DNA of 64,000 nucleotides from Pseudomonas sp. Irchel 3E13 (GCF_900187455.1 NZ_FYDX01000002.1:248001-312000); one strand, 5' to 3'; counted from the stretch's first letter, positions 37,645-47,268 are shown. Numbers and translations: made by a program. Notes: generated by a model from the sequence alone, not told the origin.

Positions 37645-37710
37645 CTGTAACACTCCGGATTTTTATTTTGGACTCGCCTTGTCGGCCAGGATTTTTACGG
37701 CCTGGACTAC

Positions 37711-37739
37711 GCCGCTTGCTGATTAATCTTGCAAGCGGC
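37711..37739 (-). promoter_or_regulatory. Stem-loop in the csp leader
   Basis: GCCGCTTGC / GCAAGCGGC form a 9-bp perfect stem with an AT-rich 11-nt loop. It lies about 70 nt upstream of the csp ATG and just downstream of the predicted promoter. A second, weaker stem (CCAGG / CCTGG) lies nearer the gene. Long structured leaders control translation of cold-shock genes. Confidence 0.5.
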
Positions 37740-37745
37740 GGACCG

Positions 37746-37751
37746 AGTATA
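37746..37751 (-). promoter_or_regulatory. csp promoter, consensus-like -10
   Basis: The minus strand reads GTCTTATACTCGG, where TATACT is one mismatch from the sigma-70 -10 consensus. An A/T-rich tract lies upstream, as expected for a promoter of a highly expressed gene. The -35 is not obvious. It is about 100 bp upstream of the csp start. Confidence 0.5.
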
Positions 37752-37865
37752 AGACAGACATGAAATATTTTTTATGACCTGACCGCTTTTTGCTGAACTT
37801 GCGCGGATACGGCACACTTGCCCGTCAAGCTGCACTTGCGTCCCATTTTTCAGAGCAGACACCGT

Positions 37866-40352
37866 ATGACCCGTTCTCCCCTGCGCCGCCTGATTTTCGG
37901 TGCCTTGCGCCGACTGTTGTACCTATGGGTTCGCTCCGAGACCATCAATCAGTCCTCCTTCACGCTCAACCTGGACCGCAGCCGTCCGGTGTTCTACGCC
38001 CTGCAGTCGCCCTCGCTGACCGACCTCGCGGTCATTGACCGTGAATGCACCAAAGCAGGGCTACCACGCCCGGTCCTGCCCGTTGCCGTTGGCGACCTGA
38101 TGGAGCCGGCCGCCTTCTTCTACCTGACCCCGGAACCGGACTGGCTCGGCCGCCAATACAAGCGTGGCGCGCCGCCAACCCTCGGCCGTCTGGTCAGCGC
38201 GGTGAACCAGCAGCCGGAACAGGATGCGCAGATCATTCCGGTCAGCGTGTTCTGGGGCCAGTCACCGGCCAGCGAGTCGAGCCCGTGGAAACTGCTGTTC
38301 GCCGATAGCTGGGCGGTCACCGGGCGCCTGCGCCGGTTACTGACCATCCTGATCCTCGGTCGCAAGACCCGCGTGCAGTTTTCCGCGCCGATCCACCTGC
38401 GCGAGCTGGTCGATCACAACAAGGGCCACGAACGCACCGTACGCATGGCCCAGCGCCTGCTGCGGGTGCACTTCCGCAATCTGAAGAGTGCGGTCATCGG
38501 CCCCGACATCTCGCACCGGCGCAATCTGGTCAAGGGCCTGATCCACGACCCGCTGGTGCGCCAGGCCATCGCCGATGAGGCCGAGCGGGAGAAAATCCCG
38601 GTGGCCAAGGCCGAAGCCATCGCCCTGCGCTACGGCAACGAAATCGCCTCGGACTACACCTACACCGCCATCCGCTTCCTCGAAGTGGTGCTGAGCTGGT
38701 TCTGGAACAAGATCTACGACGGCATCAAGGTCAATCATATCGAGCAGGTCCAGGGCATCGCCCCGGGTCACGAAGTGATCTATGTGCCGTGCCACCGCAG
38801 CCATATCGACTACCTGCTGCTGTCCTACCTGCTGTTCCGCAATGGCCTGACCCCGCCGCACATCGCCGCCGGGATCAACCTCAACATGCCGGTGATCGGC
38901 GGCCTGCTGCGGCGCGGCGGCGCCTTCTTCATGCGCCGTACCTTCAAGGGCAACCCGCTGTACACCGCAGTGTTCAACGAATACCTGCACACCCTGTTCA
39001 CCAAGGGTTTCCCGGTGGAGTACTTCGTCGAGGGCGGACGCTCCCGCACCGGGCGCATGCTGCAACCGAAGACCGGCATGCTGGCGATCACCCTGCGCAG
39101 CTTCCTGCGCTCCTCGCGCACGCCGATCGTCTTCGTCCCGGTGTACATCGGCTACGAACGGGTGCTGGAAGGCCGCACTTACCTGGGCGAGCTGCGCGGG
39201 GCGAGCAAGAAGAAGGAATCGATCTTCGACATCTTCAAGGTGCTCGGCGCGCTGAAGCAGCGCTTCGGCCAGGTCTCGGTGAACTTCGGCGAACCGATCC
39301 GCCTCGGCAACTTCCTCGACCAGCAGCAACCCGGCTGGCGCGAACAGCAACTCGGGCCGCAGTTCCGTCCGGCATGGCTGAACGAAACCACCTCACGCCT
39401 GGGTGAGAAAGTCGCCCAGCACCTGAACGAAGCGGCGGCGGTCAACCCGGTCAACCTGGTGGCGGTGGCGCTGCTGTCCACCAGCCGCCTGGCCCTGGAC
39501 GAACGCGCCCTGACCCGTATTCTCGACCTGTACCTGGCGCTGCTGCGCCAGGTGCCCTACTCGCCGCACACCACCCTGCCGGAAGGCGACGGCCTGGCGC
39601 TGATCAGCCACGTGCGGGGCATGGACCTGCTGGCAGAACAGCGTGATGCCCTGGGCCGGATCCTGTATCTGGACGAGCAGAACGCGGTGCTGATGACCTA
39701 TTACCGCAACAACGTCCTGCACATCTTCGCCCTGCCGGCGCTGCTGGCGAGCTTCTTCCAGAGCAGCTCGCGGATGAGCCGCGAGCTGATCCTGCAATAC
39801 GCCCGCGCGCTGTACCCGTACCTGCAATCGGAGCTGTTCCTGCGCTGGGAGCTGGAGGAGCTGGACGGGGTGATCGACCAGTGGCTGCAAGCCTTCGTCG
39901 AACAGGGCCTGCTGCGCTACGAGAACGGCGTCTACCTGCGCCCGGCGCCGAGTTCGCGGCAGTTCGTGCTGCTGACCCTGCTGGCGCGGGCGATTACCCA
40001 GACCCTGCAGCGCTTCTACATGGCCACCTCGTTGCTGCTCAACAGCGGCCAGCACAGCCTCAGTGCCGAAGAGCTGGAAGACCTCTGCGTGGTCATGGCC
40101 CAGCGCCTGTCGATCCTGCACGGGCTCAATGCCCCGGAGTTCTTCGACAAGAGCCTGTTCCGCCACTTCATCCAGACCCTCGTGGAACAAGGCGTACTGC
40201 GCCCGGACGACGCCGGCAAGCTGGGCTTCCACGACAAGCTCGGCGAACTGGCCGAAGGCGCGGCCAAGCGCGTGCTGTCGGCGGAAGTGCGCCTGTCGAT
40301 CCGCCAGGTCGCCCTGCACCGCGAAGAACACGCCGGTCCCGAGCAGCCTTGA
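37866..40352 (+). CDS. plsB: Glycerol-3-phosphate acyltransferase
   Basis: The 828-residue inner-membrane enzyme acylates glycerol-3-phosphate at position 1 using acyl-ACP or acyl-CoA, the first step of phospholipid synthesis. The four acyltransferase motifs are visible: [13 protein letters not shown] (HX4D), [20 protein letters not shown] and [13 protein letters not shown]. The start [12 protein letters not shown] was preferred over one 16 codons upstream because it agrees with other Pseudomonas PlsB. PlsB feeds CdsA, encoded at 5151. Confidence 0.95.
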   Translation: MTRSPLRRLIFGALRRLLYLWVRSETINQSSFTLNLDRSRPVFYALQSPSLTDLAVIDRECTKAGLPRPVLPVAVGDLMEPAAFFYLTPEPDWLGRQYKRGAPPTLGRLVSAVNQQPEQDAQIIPVSVFWGQSPASESSPWKLLFADSWAVTGRLRRLLTILILGRKTRVQFSAPIHLRELVDHNKGHERTVRMAQRLLRVHFRNLKSAVIGPDISHRRNLVKGLIHDPLVRQAIADEAEREKIPVAKAEAIALRYGNEIASDYTYTAIRFLEVVLSWFWNKIYDGIKVNHIEQVQGIAPGHEVIYVPCHRSHIDYLLLSYLLFRNGLTPPHIAAGINLNMPVIGGLLRRGGAFFMRRTFKGNPLYTAVFNEYLHTLFTKGFPVEYFVEGGRSRTGRMLQPKTGMLAITLRSFLRSSRTPIVFVPVYIGYERVLEGRTYLGELRGASKKKESIFDIFKVLGALKQRFGQVSVNFGEPIRLGNFLDQQQPGWREQQLGPQFRPAWLNETTSRLGEKVAQHLNEAAAVNPVNLVAVALLSTSRLALDERALTRILDLYLALLRQVPYSPHTTLPEGDGLALISHVRGMDLLAEQRDALGRILYLDEQNAVLMTYYRNNVLHIFALPALLASFFQSSSRMSRELILQYARALYPYLQSELFLRWELEELDGVIDQWLQAFVEQGLLRYENGVYLRPAPSSRQFVLLTLLARAITQTLQRFYMATSLLLNSGQHSLSAEELEDLCVVMAQRLSILHGLNAPEFFDKSLFRHFIQTLVEQGVLRPDDAGKLGFHDKLGELAEGAAKRVLSAEVRLSIRQVALHREEHAGPEQP

Positions 40353-40358
40353 ACCACG

Positions 40359-40403
40359 GGTAATCGACGAAAACTCCGACAGCACCGCGGGAAGTCGATT
40401 ACC
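40359..40403. repeat. 10-bp inverted repeat after plsB
   Basis: GGTAATCGAC and GTCGATTACC, perfectly complementary, flank a 25-nt loop and begin 6 bp after the plsB stop. No U-run follows. A second dyad (GATGCCGG / CCGGCATC, 40425-40447) ends 16 bp before the next ATG, in the leader of the lipoprotein gene. Confidence 0.55.
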
Positions 40404-40463
40404 AAAAAATCCGCTAAAGTCCTCGATGCCGGTCACAAGCCGGCATCAAGGACAGGAGACTCC

Positions 40464-40862
40464 ATGAAAAAACTCTTCACGCTGTGCTGCGCCTCGCTGC
40501 TGGCAGCCTGCTCAAGCCACACCCCCGACTCGAAAGCCACGCTGGACGGCGAGGTTTTCTACCTGCAACGCATCGCCCTGCCGCCCGCCGCCACACTCGA
40601 TGTCAGCCTGATTGACGTCTCGCTGGCCGACGCACCCGCGGTGACCCTGGCCCGCCAGAGCGGCAAGGTTTCCGGCCAGGTGCCGCTGCCTTTCCACCTG
40701 CAATACAACACCGCCCAGGTCAAACGCGGCCACCGCTACGCGGTGAGTGCGCGGATCGAGCTGGACGGCAAGTTGCTGTTCATCAGCACCGAACAGCACA
40801 GCGTCAAGCTCGACGGCAACGACCCACAACCGCTGCGGATCAAGGTTGATCAGGTCCGCTGA
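40464..40862 (+). CDS. YbaY-family lipoprotein
   Basis: The 132-residue protein has a lipoprotein signal (MKKLFTLCCASLLAAC, lipobox LAAC, Ser at +2), so it is probably outer-membrane anchored. The body matches the YbaY/META-like pattern, with a domain starting GEVFYLQRIALPPAATLDVSL. These proteins are conserved but of unclear function. ACAGGAG precedes the ATG. Its stop overlaps a possible upstream start of the next gene, suggesting an operon. In PAO1 the same pair follows plsB. Confidence 0.85.
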   Translation: MKKLFTLCCASLLAACSSHTPDSKATLDGEVFYLQRIALPPAATLDVSLIDVSLADAPAVTLARQSGKVSGQVPLPFHLQYNTAQVKRGHRYAVSARIELDGKLLFISTEQHSVKLDGNDPQPLRIKVDQVR

Positions 40863-40900
40863 TGTCCCCGCTCAATCGCTCCCCGATGAAGGATGCTGCC

Positions 40901-41590
40901 ATGTTCCGCCCCGCTCTCACCTTTACCGGCCTGTGCGCAGGCCTGCTGCTGTCGGCCAGTGCCATGGCCCTGTCGCTTGGCGACCTGAGCCAGAAAGACG
41001 CCGCCGGCGGCCTGAAAGACGCCCTGACTCAAGGCGCGCAGATTGCCGTGAAACAACTGGGTGCGCCCGGTGGTTTCAGCAACAACCAGGACGTACGCAT
41101 CGAACTGCCGGGTAAACTCGGCAAAGTCGCGAGCAAAATGAAAATGCTCGGCATGGGTGAACAGGTCGAGCAACTCGAAACCAGCATGAACAAGGCCGCC
41201 GAAGCGGCTGTTCCGCAAGCGCAGGCGCTGTTGGTGGACGCGGTGAAGAAAATGACCGTGGATGACGCCAAGAACATTCTCAGCGGCGGCAACGACTCGG
41301 CGACCCAGTACCTGAGCAAGACCAGCCGGGAACAGATCCGCGCCAAGTTCCTGCCGATCGTCAAGCAGGCGACCGATCAGGTTGGCCTCGCCAAGCAATA
41401 CAACAGCTTCGCCGGACAGGCCGCGAGCCTTGGCGTGGTGGATGCCAAGAGCGCGAACATCGAAAGCTATGTGACCGAACAGGCGCTCAACGGGCTGTTC
41501 GAGATGATCGGCAAGCAGGAAGAGACCATCCGCCAGAACCCGGCGGCAGCGGCGACCAGCCTGGCCAAGAAGGTGTTTGGCGCCCTCTGA
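40901..41590 (+). CDS. DUF4197 exported protein
   Basis: The 229-residue protein has a Sec signal peptide (MFRPALTFTGLCAGLLLSAS, then AMA) and a helical DUF4197 domain with LSLGDLSQKDAAGGLKDAL and MTVDDAKNILSGGNDSAT. Its function is unknown. The frame is open from 40862, but I chose ATG 40901 because AAGGA lies 7 nt upstream and the signal peptide begins there. It probably lies in the periplasm. Confidence 0.85.
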   Translation: MFRPALTFTGLCAGLLLSASAMALSLGDLSQKDAAGGLKDALTQGAQIAVKQLGAPGGFSNNQDVRIELPGKLGKVASKMKMLGMGEQVEQLETSMNKAAEAAVPQAQALLVDAVKKMTVDDAKNILSGGNDSATQYLSKTSREQIRAKFLPIVKQATDQVGLAKQYNSFAGQAASLGVVDAKSANIESYVTEQALNGLFEMIGKQEETIRQNPAAAATSLAKKVFGAL

Positions 41591-41619
41591 TCCTGCGCTG
41601 CACCGCCCCACAGGGTTTT

Positions 41620-41649
41620 GGGCCTGCCTGGAGATATCCAGACAGGCCC
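41620..41649. terminator. Hairpin between DUF4197 gene and RND pump gene
   Basis: GGGCCTGCCTGG / CCAGACAGGCCC form a 12-bp stem with one mismatch and a 6-nt loop, between two convergent genes. It is probably a shared terminator, although U-runs are short on both sides. Confidence 0.55.
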
Positions 41650-41654
41650 GACAC

Positions 41655-44600
41655 TCACTCCTCCCGCTTGACCCTGAACCACGCCGCATACAACGCCGGC
41701 AGGAACAGCAAGGTCAACGCCGTCGCCACGATCAGCCCGCCCATGATCGCCACCGCCATCGGTCCGAAGAACACGCTCCGTGACAGCGGAATCATCGCCA
41801 GCACCGCCGCCAGGGCGGTCAGCACGATCGGCCGGAAGCGGCGCACCGTCGCCTCGATGATCGCCTGCCAGCGGCCCAGCCCCGCCGCGATGTCCTGCTC
41901 GATCTGATCCACCAGGATCACCGAGTTACGCATGATCATCCCCGACAAGGCGATGGTCCCGAGCATGGCGACGAAGCCGAACGGCTGGCGGAACACCATC
42001 AGGAACAGCACCACACCAATCAGCCCCAGCGGCGCGGTGAGGAACACCATCGCCATGCGCGAGAAGCTGCGCAGTTGCAGCATCAGCAGGGTCAGCACCA
42101 CCACCACGAACAGCGGCACGCCGGCGTTCACCGAGTTCTGCCCGCGCGCCGAGTCTTCGACCGTGCCGCCGACATCAAGCAAGTAGCCATCCGGCAGTTC
42201 GGCCCGCACCGCCTCCAGGGTCGGCAGGATTTGCTTGACCAGGGTCGCCGGCTGATCCTTGCCGTAGATATCGGCGCGGACGGTCACGCTCGGCAGGCGG
42301 TTGCGGTGCCAGATGATGCCTTCCTCGAAGCCGTATTCCAGGGTCGCCACTTGCGCGAGGGCCACGCTGCGGCCATTGTCGGTGGGCACCGACAGGCTCG
42401 ACAGATGAGCCAGCTGGGTACGTTCTTCCTGGGTGCCGCGCAGCAGGATTTCGATCAGTTCATTGTCTTCGCGGTACTGGCTGACGCTGCTACCGGTCAG
42501 CGAGCTTTGCAGGAACCTCGACAGGTTCGCCGTGCTGACGCCAAGGGCGCGGGCGCGGTCCTGATCGATATTCAGGTAGACCACTTTGCTCGGCTCTTCC
42601 CAGTCCAGGTGGACGTTGGCCACGTGCGGGTTCTCGCGCACCTTGGCCGCCACCTTGCGCGCCAGCGCGCGGACCTGCTCGATATGCTCGCCGGTCACCC
42701 GGAACTGCACCGGATAGCCCACGGGCGGACCGTTCTCCAGACGGGTCACCCGCGAACGCAGGTCAGGGAATTGCTCGTTGAGGGTTTCGATCAGCCAGGT
42801 GCGCAGCGCTTCGCGGTCTTCGATGGTTTTAGCCAGCACGACGAACTGAGCAAAGCTGGCCGCCGGCAACTGCTGGTCCAGCGGCAGGTAGAAGCGCGGC
42901 GAACCGGTGCCGACGTACGCCACATAGTTGTCGATGCCCGGACGCGCCTTGAGCAACGCCTCCACGCGCTTGACCTGCTCGGCGGTGTTGGCCAGCGACG
43001 CACCTTCCGCCAGCTTCAGGTCCACCATCAGTTCCAGGCGACCGGAGGCCGGGAAGAACTGCTGCTCGACGAAGCGGAAGCTCATCACACTGCCGACGAA
43101 CAAGGCGATGGTCAGCACGATCACCGTCTTGCGCCGAGCCACGCACCAGCTCACCACGCGGCGCACGCGCTGGTAGAACGGCGTGCCATAAGGGTCCGTC
43201 TCGCCCTCGCCGGTGCCGTGTTTCTCCCGGTGCAATTTCGCCAGGTCCGGCAGCAGACGCTCGCCCAGGTACGGCACGAACACCACCGCCGCCACCCATG
43301 ACGCCAACAGGGCGATGGTCACCACCTGGAAGATCGAGCGGGTGTATTCGCCGGTGCCGGATTGCGCGGTGGCGATGGGCAGGAAGCCCGCCGCGGTGAT
43401 CAGGGTGCCGGTGAGCATCGGGAAGGCGGTGCTGGTCCAGGCATAGCTCGCCGCCTTGAAGCGGTCGAAGCCCTGTTCCATCTTGATCGCCATCATTTCC
43501 ACGGCAATGATCGCGTCGTCCACCAGCAGGCCCAGCGCCAGCACCAGCGCGCCGAGGGAAATCTTGTGCAGGCCGATGCCGAAGTAATACATCGCGGCGA
43601 AGGTCATCGCCAGCACCAGCGGAATCGCCAGCGCCACCACCAGGCCGGTGCGCATGCCGAGGGAGAAGAAGCTCACCAGCAACACGATCGCCAGCGCTTC
43701 CACCAGCACGCGGACGAACTCGCCGACGCCGGTCTTCACCGCCGCGGGCTGGTCGGAAACCTTGCGCAGTTCCATGCCCGCCGGCAAGTTGTTGGCGATA
43801 CGGGCGAATTCGACTTCCAGCGCCTTGCCCAGCACCAGAATGTCGCCGCCCGCCTTCATCGAAACGGCCAGGCCGATGGCGTCCTCGCCCATGAAACGCA
43901 TGCGCGGCGCGGGTGGATCGTTGAAGCCGCGGTGCACCTGGGCAACATCACCGATACGGAACGTGCGCTCGCCCACGCGGATCGGGAACTGCTCGATCTG
44001 CTCGACACTGTCGAAACGTCCGGTCACGCGCAATTGCAGGCGCTCGGTCGGGGTTTCGAAGAAGCCCGCAGTGCTCACCGCGTTCTGCTCTTCCAGCGCT
44101 TTTTGCACCGCCTCCAGCGGCAGACCGAGGGTGGACAGCTTGGTGTTGGACAGCTCGATCCAGATTTTCTCGTCCTGCAGGCCGAGCAGTTCGACCTTGC
44201 CGACGTCCTTCACCCGCTGCAGTTGAATCTGCACCCGGTCGGCGTAGTCCTTGAGCACGCCGTAGTCGAAACCGTTGCCGGTCAGGGCGTAGATATTGCC
44301 GAAGGTGGTGCCGAACTCGTCGTTGAAGAACGGCCCCTGGATACCTGGCGGCAGGGTGTGGCGGATGTCCGCGACTTTCTTGCGGATCTGATACCAGAGC
44401 TCGGGAATCTGCGCCGAATGCATCGAGTCGCGGGCCATGAAGGTGACCTGCGATTCACCGGGCCGCGAGAACGACACGATCTTTTCGTACTCGCCGGTCT
44501 CCATCAGCTTCTTTTCGATGCGCTCGGTGACCTGCCGCGAGACTTCCTCGGCGCTGGCGCCCGGCCACAAGGTGCGGATGACCATGGCCTTGAAGGTGAA

Positions 44601-44723
44601 CGGCGGGTCTTCACTCTGACCCAATTTGGTGTAGGACAACGCCCCGACGATAGCCAGCAGGAGCATCAGGAACAGCACGATCTGCCGGTTGCGCAAGGCC
44701 CAGGCGGAGAGGTTGAAACCCAT
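41655..44723 (-). CDS. RND efflux pump inner-membrane transporter, MexK-like
   Basis: The 1022-residue HAE1-type RND permease has an N-terminal helix (RQIVLFLMLLLAIVGALSY), two large periplasmic loops and 12 helices. The conserved GQSEDPPFTFK start and the TM4 proton-relay acidic pair (GLLVDDAIIAVEMM) are visible. Sequence and position after the DUF4197 gene suggest an orthologue of P. aeruginosa MexK, which exports triclosan and erythromycin with MexJ. No outer-membrane channel gene is adjacent; MexJK also borrows one. The adaptor gene lies 6 bp upstream. Confidence 0.85.
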   Translation of the reverse strand: MGFNLSAWALRNRQIVLFLMLLLAIVGALSYTKLGQSEDPPFTFKAMVIRTLWPGASAEEVSRQVTERIEKKLMETGEYEKIVSFSRPGESQVTFMARDSMHSAQIPELWYQIRKKVADIRHTLPPGIQGPFFNDEFGTTFGNIYALTGNGFDYGVLKDYADRVQIQLQRVKDVGKVELLGLQDEKIWIELSNTKLSTLGLPLEAVQKALEEQNAVSTAGFFETPTERLQLRVTGRFDSVEQIEQFPIRVGERTFRIGDVAQVHRGFNDPPAPRMRFMGEDAIGLAVSMKAGGDILVLGKALEVEFARIANNLPAGMELRKVSDQPAAVKTGVGEFVRVLVEALAIVLLVSFFSLGMRTGLVVALAIPLVLAMTFAAMYYFGIGLHKISLGALVLALGLLVDDAIIAVEMMAIKMEQGFDRFKAASYAWTSTAFPMLTGTLITAAGFLPIATAQSGTGEYTRSIFQVVTIALLASWVAAVVFVPYLGERLLPDLAKLHREKHGTGEGETDPYGTPFYQRVRRVVSWCVARRKTVIVLTIALFVGSVMSFRFVEQQFFPASGRLELMVDLKLAEGASLANTAEQVKRVEALLKARPGIDNYVAYVGTGSPRFYLPLDQQLPAASFAQFVVLAKTIEDREALRTWLIETLNEQFPDLRSRVTRLENGPPVGYPVQFRVTGEHIEQVRALARKVAAKVRENPHVANVHLDWEEPSKVVYLNIDQDRARALGVSTANLSRFLQSSLTGSSVSQYREDNELIEILLRGTQEERTQLAHLSSLSVPTDNGRSVALAQVATLEYGFEEGIIWHRNRLPSVTVRADIYGKDQPATLVKQILPTLEAVRAELPDGYLLDVGGTVEDSARGQNSVNAGVPLFVVVVLTLLMLQLRSFSRMAMVFLTAPLGLIGVVLFLMVFRQPFGFVAMLGTIALSGMIMRNSVILVDQIEQDIAAGLGRWQAIIEATVRRFRPIVLTALAAVLAMIPLSRSVFFGPMAVAIMGGLIVATALTLLFLPALYAAWFRVKREE

Positions 44724-44729
44724 CGGGAC

Positions 44730-45830
44730 TTACTCCTTGGCCGCCAGATTCACCACGCGATTGGACCGGTCCACCGGCCGTACTTCCTGCCCCTCGTGCA
44801 GCACATGACCGCCCGCGGCGACCACCCAGTCGGACGCGCTCAGGCCTTCGAGCACCGGCACGCTGTCCTGGCCATAGGCGCCGACCCGTACCGGGGTGCG
44901 TTTCAGGGTGTTGTTGGCATCGACACGCCAGACGTAGGTCTGACCGTTCTCCGCGCTCAGCGCCGAGAGCGGCACCGCCAGCGGGATCTGCTCGGCGTGC
45001 TGGATGAAGACCCGGGCGCTCTGGCCCAGCTCGGCCGGCACCTTGCCGGTGTTGAAGGCAATGCGCGCGGCGAAGGTGCGCGACCGCGGATCGGCGGCGG
45101 GCGACAGCTCACGGATGCGGCCCTCGAAACGCTGGCCGGGTTGCGACCACAGCTCCACCGCCACCGGCTGGCCCACCGCGAAGCGACCGAAGTTCTGCTC
45201 CGGCAGGCTGATCAGCACCTCGCGCTCGCCATCGGCGGCCAGGGTGAACACGGTCTGGCCGGCGGCAACCACCTGGCCGACTTCCACCTGACGTTTGGCG
45301 ACCACGCCATCTTGGGACGCGCGCAGCACCGAATAACCGGCCTGGTTGCCGGCCACGTCGAACTCGGCACGCATCTGCTTGAGACGGGCCAGACCCGAGC
45401 GATAGAGGTTTTCCGCGTTGTCGTATTGCGAGTGACTGACCATCTGCCGGTCCAGCAGCGTCTTGTAGCGATCGCGCTCGGCCTGCACCAGGTTCAGATT
45501 GGCCTCGGCGGCGGCCATCTGCGCGCGGGTCGCTTCCAGTTGCAGGCGCACGTCCTGCGGGTCCAGCTCGGCCAGCGGCTGGTCAGCCTTGACCCGTTGC
45601 CCCTCCTCCACCAGCCGCTTGCTCACCTTGCCGCCGATACGGAACGCCAGCTCCGGCTCGAAGCGCGCGCGCACCTCGCCGGGGTAGCTGTCCACCGCCG
45701 CCGATGCCGGCTGCGGCTGCACCACCATGGCGGGACGGATGACGGTGGGCGGGGTGCTTTCCTGCCCGCAAGCGGACAACAACGCGATGAGCAGAGCGGG
45801 CAAAGCGACGGGCAAGGCATGGCGCAACAT
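44730..45830 (-). CDS. RND efflux periplasmic adaptor lipoprotein, MexJ-like
   Basis: The 366-residue membrane fusion protein has a lipobox (LIALLSAC), a lipoyl half-motif (GEVRARFEPELAFRIGGKVS), a helical hairpin (about 95-170), the second lipoyl half (LRASQDGVVAKRQVEVGQVV) and a beta-barrel domain. It bridges the RND transporter to an outer-membrane channel. It lies upstream of the pump gene in the same operon. A palindromic operator overlaps its promoter region. Confidence 0.87.
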   Translation of the reverse strand: MLRHALPVALPALLIALLSACGQESTPPTVIRPAMVVQPQPASAAVDSYPGEVRARFEPELAFRIGGKVSKRLVEEGQRVKADQPLAELDPQDVRLQLEATRAQMAAAEANLNLVQAERDRYKTLLDRQMVSHSQYDNAENLYRSGLARLKQMRAEFDVAGNQAGYSVLRASQDGVVAKRQVEVGQVVAAGQTVFTLAADGEREVLISLPEQNFGRFAVGQPVAVELWSQPGQRFEGRIRELSPAADPRSRTFAARIAFNTGKVPAELGQSARVFIQHAEQIPLAVPLSALSAENGQTYVWRVDANNTLKRTPVRVGAYGQDSVPVLEGLSASDWVVAAGGHVLHEGQEVRPVDRSNRVVNLAAKE

Positions 45831-45866
45831 GGGAAATGACCTTTCGCGAGGGGTGCTTCGAATATT

Positions 45867-45882
45867 TATACTGGCGGGTATA
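45867..45882. promoter_or_regulatory. Palindromic operator upstream of mexJ-like gene
   Basis: TATAC-TGGCGG-GTATA is a 16-bp palindrome with perfect 5-bp arms, 36 bp upstream of the adaptor ATG. It overlaps AT-rich stretches that could serve as -10 elements (TATAAAT on the minus strand). TetR-family repressors of RND pumps commonly bind such sites. The TetR gene at 48252 is the nearest candidate. Confidence 0.6.
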
Positions 45883-45943
45883 TTAAATCAGCGTGTTGAA
45901 CCGGGGAAGCTGGCTTTTAGCCCTCATTGCAGAGCCGGTGCCG

Positions 45944-46870
45944 CTAGTCCCGCAACACACCCGCCACCTGTTGCCTGAACCACCGCCGCAGCGGGTCCGC
46001 GTGCGTGCGCTCGTGCCAGATCTGCATCACTTCCACCCGCGGAAGGTCCAGCGGCAGCGGGTGGATGCGCAGGTCCGGATCGCGCTCTACGGCTTCCTCG
46101 GCCAGTGAACGCAGGCAGGTCAGCAATAAGTCGGTGCCGCGAACCAGCCGTGTGGGCGCGATGAAGCTGGACAGGCCGGCCACCACCCGCCGCTGCAGCC
46201 CCCTGGCCTGAAGCGCCCGGTCAACCAGGCCGTCGAGGTCGCCGGTGAGGGTGGTGAGCAGGTGTTCGCAGGCGAGAAAGGCCGGCAGGTCAAGGCCGTC
46301 GTTCAGCCGCGGATTGCTCCGCGAAGCCAGCACCACGAAGTCCTCGCCGAGCAGGCGCTGCTGGTGGAAGGTGTCGGGCAAGTCCTTGTAGAAGCCGGCG
46401 ATCGCCAGGTCGCAGGTGCCCTTTTCCAGTTCCTCGCGGGGCAGCTCACCCCGGGTGTTGTGGGTGATCAGCACGAGGTTCGGCGCCTGCTCGCGCAGCA
46501 CCGGCAACAGCCGTGGCAACAGCGTCTGCTCCATGTAGTCGGTGCTGTAGAGGTGCAGCCGCTCGGCGCGGGCAAGGAAGTCCTGGCCGTCGCAAAGGTC
46601 GTAGAACGCCTCCAGTTCACCGACCAGACGCTGGACGTGCGGCGCCAGCTCGTGAGCGCGCGGTGTGGGGGTCAGCCCGCGCGGTGCGCGAACGAACAGC
46701 GGATCGCCGAACTGATGGCGCAGCTTGTTCAGCTTGTGGCTCAGGGCCGGCTGGCTCAGCGCCATGCGCACGGCCGCCACGGAGGCGTTGCGCTCCTGAT
46801 AGAGCACGTGGAACACCAGCAGCAGGTTCAGGTCTTTTTTGGCGATATTCATTTTTTGGAAGACAGACAT
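45944..46870 (-). CDS. LysR-family transcriptional regulator
   Basis: The 308-residue regulator has an N-terminal winged HTH (LNLLLVFHVLYQERNASVAA, then LSQPALSHKLNKLRHQFGDP LFVR) and a periplasmic-binding-like effector domain. The N-terminus resembles the NodD/NahR/LinR branch. The ATG at 46870 or the second in-frame ATG at 46852 could be the start, and neither has a strong ribosome binding site. It is divergent from the monooxygenase/DJ-1 pair and probably controls it through the dyad at 46878. Confidence 0.88.
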   Translation of the reverse strand: MSVFQKMNIAKKDLNLLLVFHVLYQERNASVAAVRMALSQPALSHKLNKLRHQFGDPLFVRAPRGLTPTPRAHELAPHVQRLVGELEAFYDLCDGQDFLARAERLHLYSTDYMEQTLLPRLLPVLREQAPNLVLITHNTRGELPREELEKGTCDLAIAGFYKDLPDTFHQQRLLGEDFVVLASRSNPRLNDGLDLPAFLACEHLLTTLTGDLDGLVDRALQARGLQRRVVAGLSSFIAPTRLVRGTDLLLTCLRSLAEEAVERDPDLRIHPLPLDLPRVEVMQIWHERTHADPLRRWFRQQVAGVLRD

Positions 46871-46877
46871 AAAAGCT

Positions 46878-46891
46878 TTCGAATTATCGAA
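46878..46891. promoter_or_regulatory. LTTR box between lysR and monooxygenase gene
   Basis: TTCGA-ATTA-TCGAA is a perfect 14-bp palindrome containing a T-N11-A pair (46879/46891), the classical LysR-type binding pattern. It sits between the two divergent starts, adjacent to the LysR start codon. This fits autorepression together with control of the 46950-48117 operon. Confidence 0.65.
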
Positions 46892-46949
46892 TCATAGGGG
46901 CGTCTCTAAGATGACGTCCATTGACCGCGATTAACTTCGGGAGCACTTC

Positions 46950-47255
46950 ATGACCATCAGCATCTTCGCCACCATCAGCCCCAAGCCTGAATACCTCGAC
47001 GCAGTCGAGCAGGCCATGCGCCTGATGGTGCGCCATTCCCGCAGCGAGCCGGGCAACCTGCGCTACGACCTGTTCCTGCGCGATGGCGACTCGCCGACCT
47101 TCGAGCTGTTCGAACTGTACCGCGATGACGCCGCTGTCGAAGCCCATCGCCAGAGCCCGCATTACCAGGCTTACCGCAGCGCCACCGCCGACTGGCTGGC
47201 CGCGCCTACCCAGGTGCGCCTGGCCCGCCCACTGGACCTCGCCCCCTTCAACTGA
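46950..47255 (+). CDS. Putative quinol monooxygenase (ABM domain)
   Basis: The 101-residue ferredoxin-like protein belongs to the antibiotic biosynthesis monooxygenase (YgiN-like) superfamily: MTISIFATISPKPEYLDAVE, then MRLMVRHSRSEPGNLRYDLF and FELFELYRDDAAVEAHRQSP. YgiN-type proteins are cofactor-less and act on quinols. GGGAG lies before the ATG. It is followed 13 bp later by the DJ-1-family gene, so they form an operon. A role in quinone or electrophile stress is inference. Confidence 0.85.
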   Translation: MTISIFATISPKPEYLDAVEQAMRLMVRHSRSEPGNLRYDLFLRDGDSPTFELFELYRDDAAVEAHRQSPHYQAYRSATADWLAAPTQVRLARPLDLAPFN

Positions 47256-47268
47256 TCAGGAGCCTGCA

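Noticed and set aside
43362..45839. 825-codon plus-strand frame over the RND pump genes
   Set aside because: It is an antisense shadow of both the pump and adaptor genes, crosses their junction, and has no domain.
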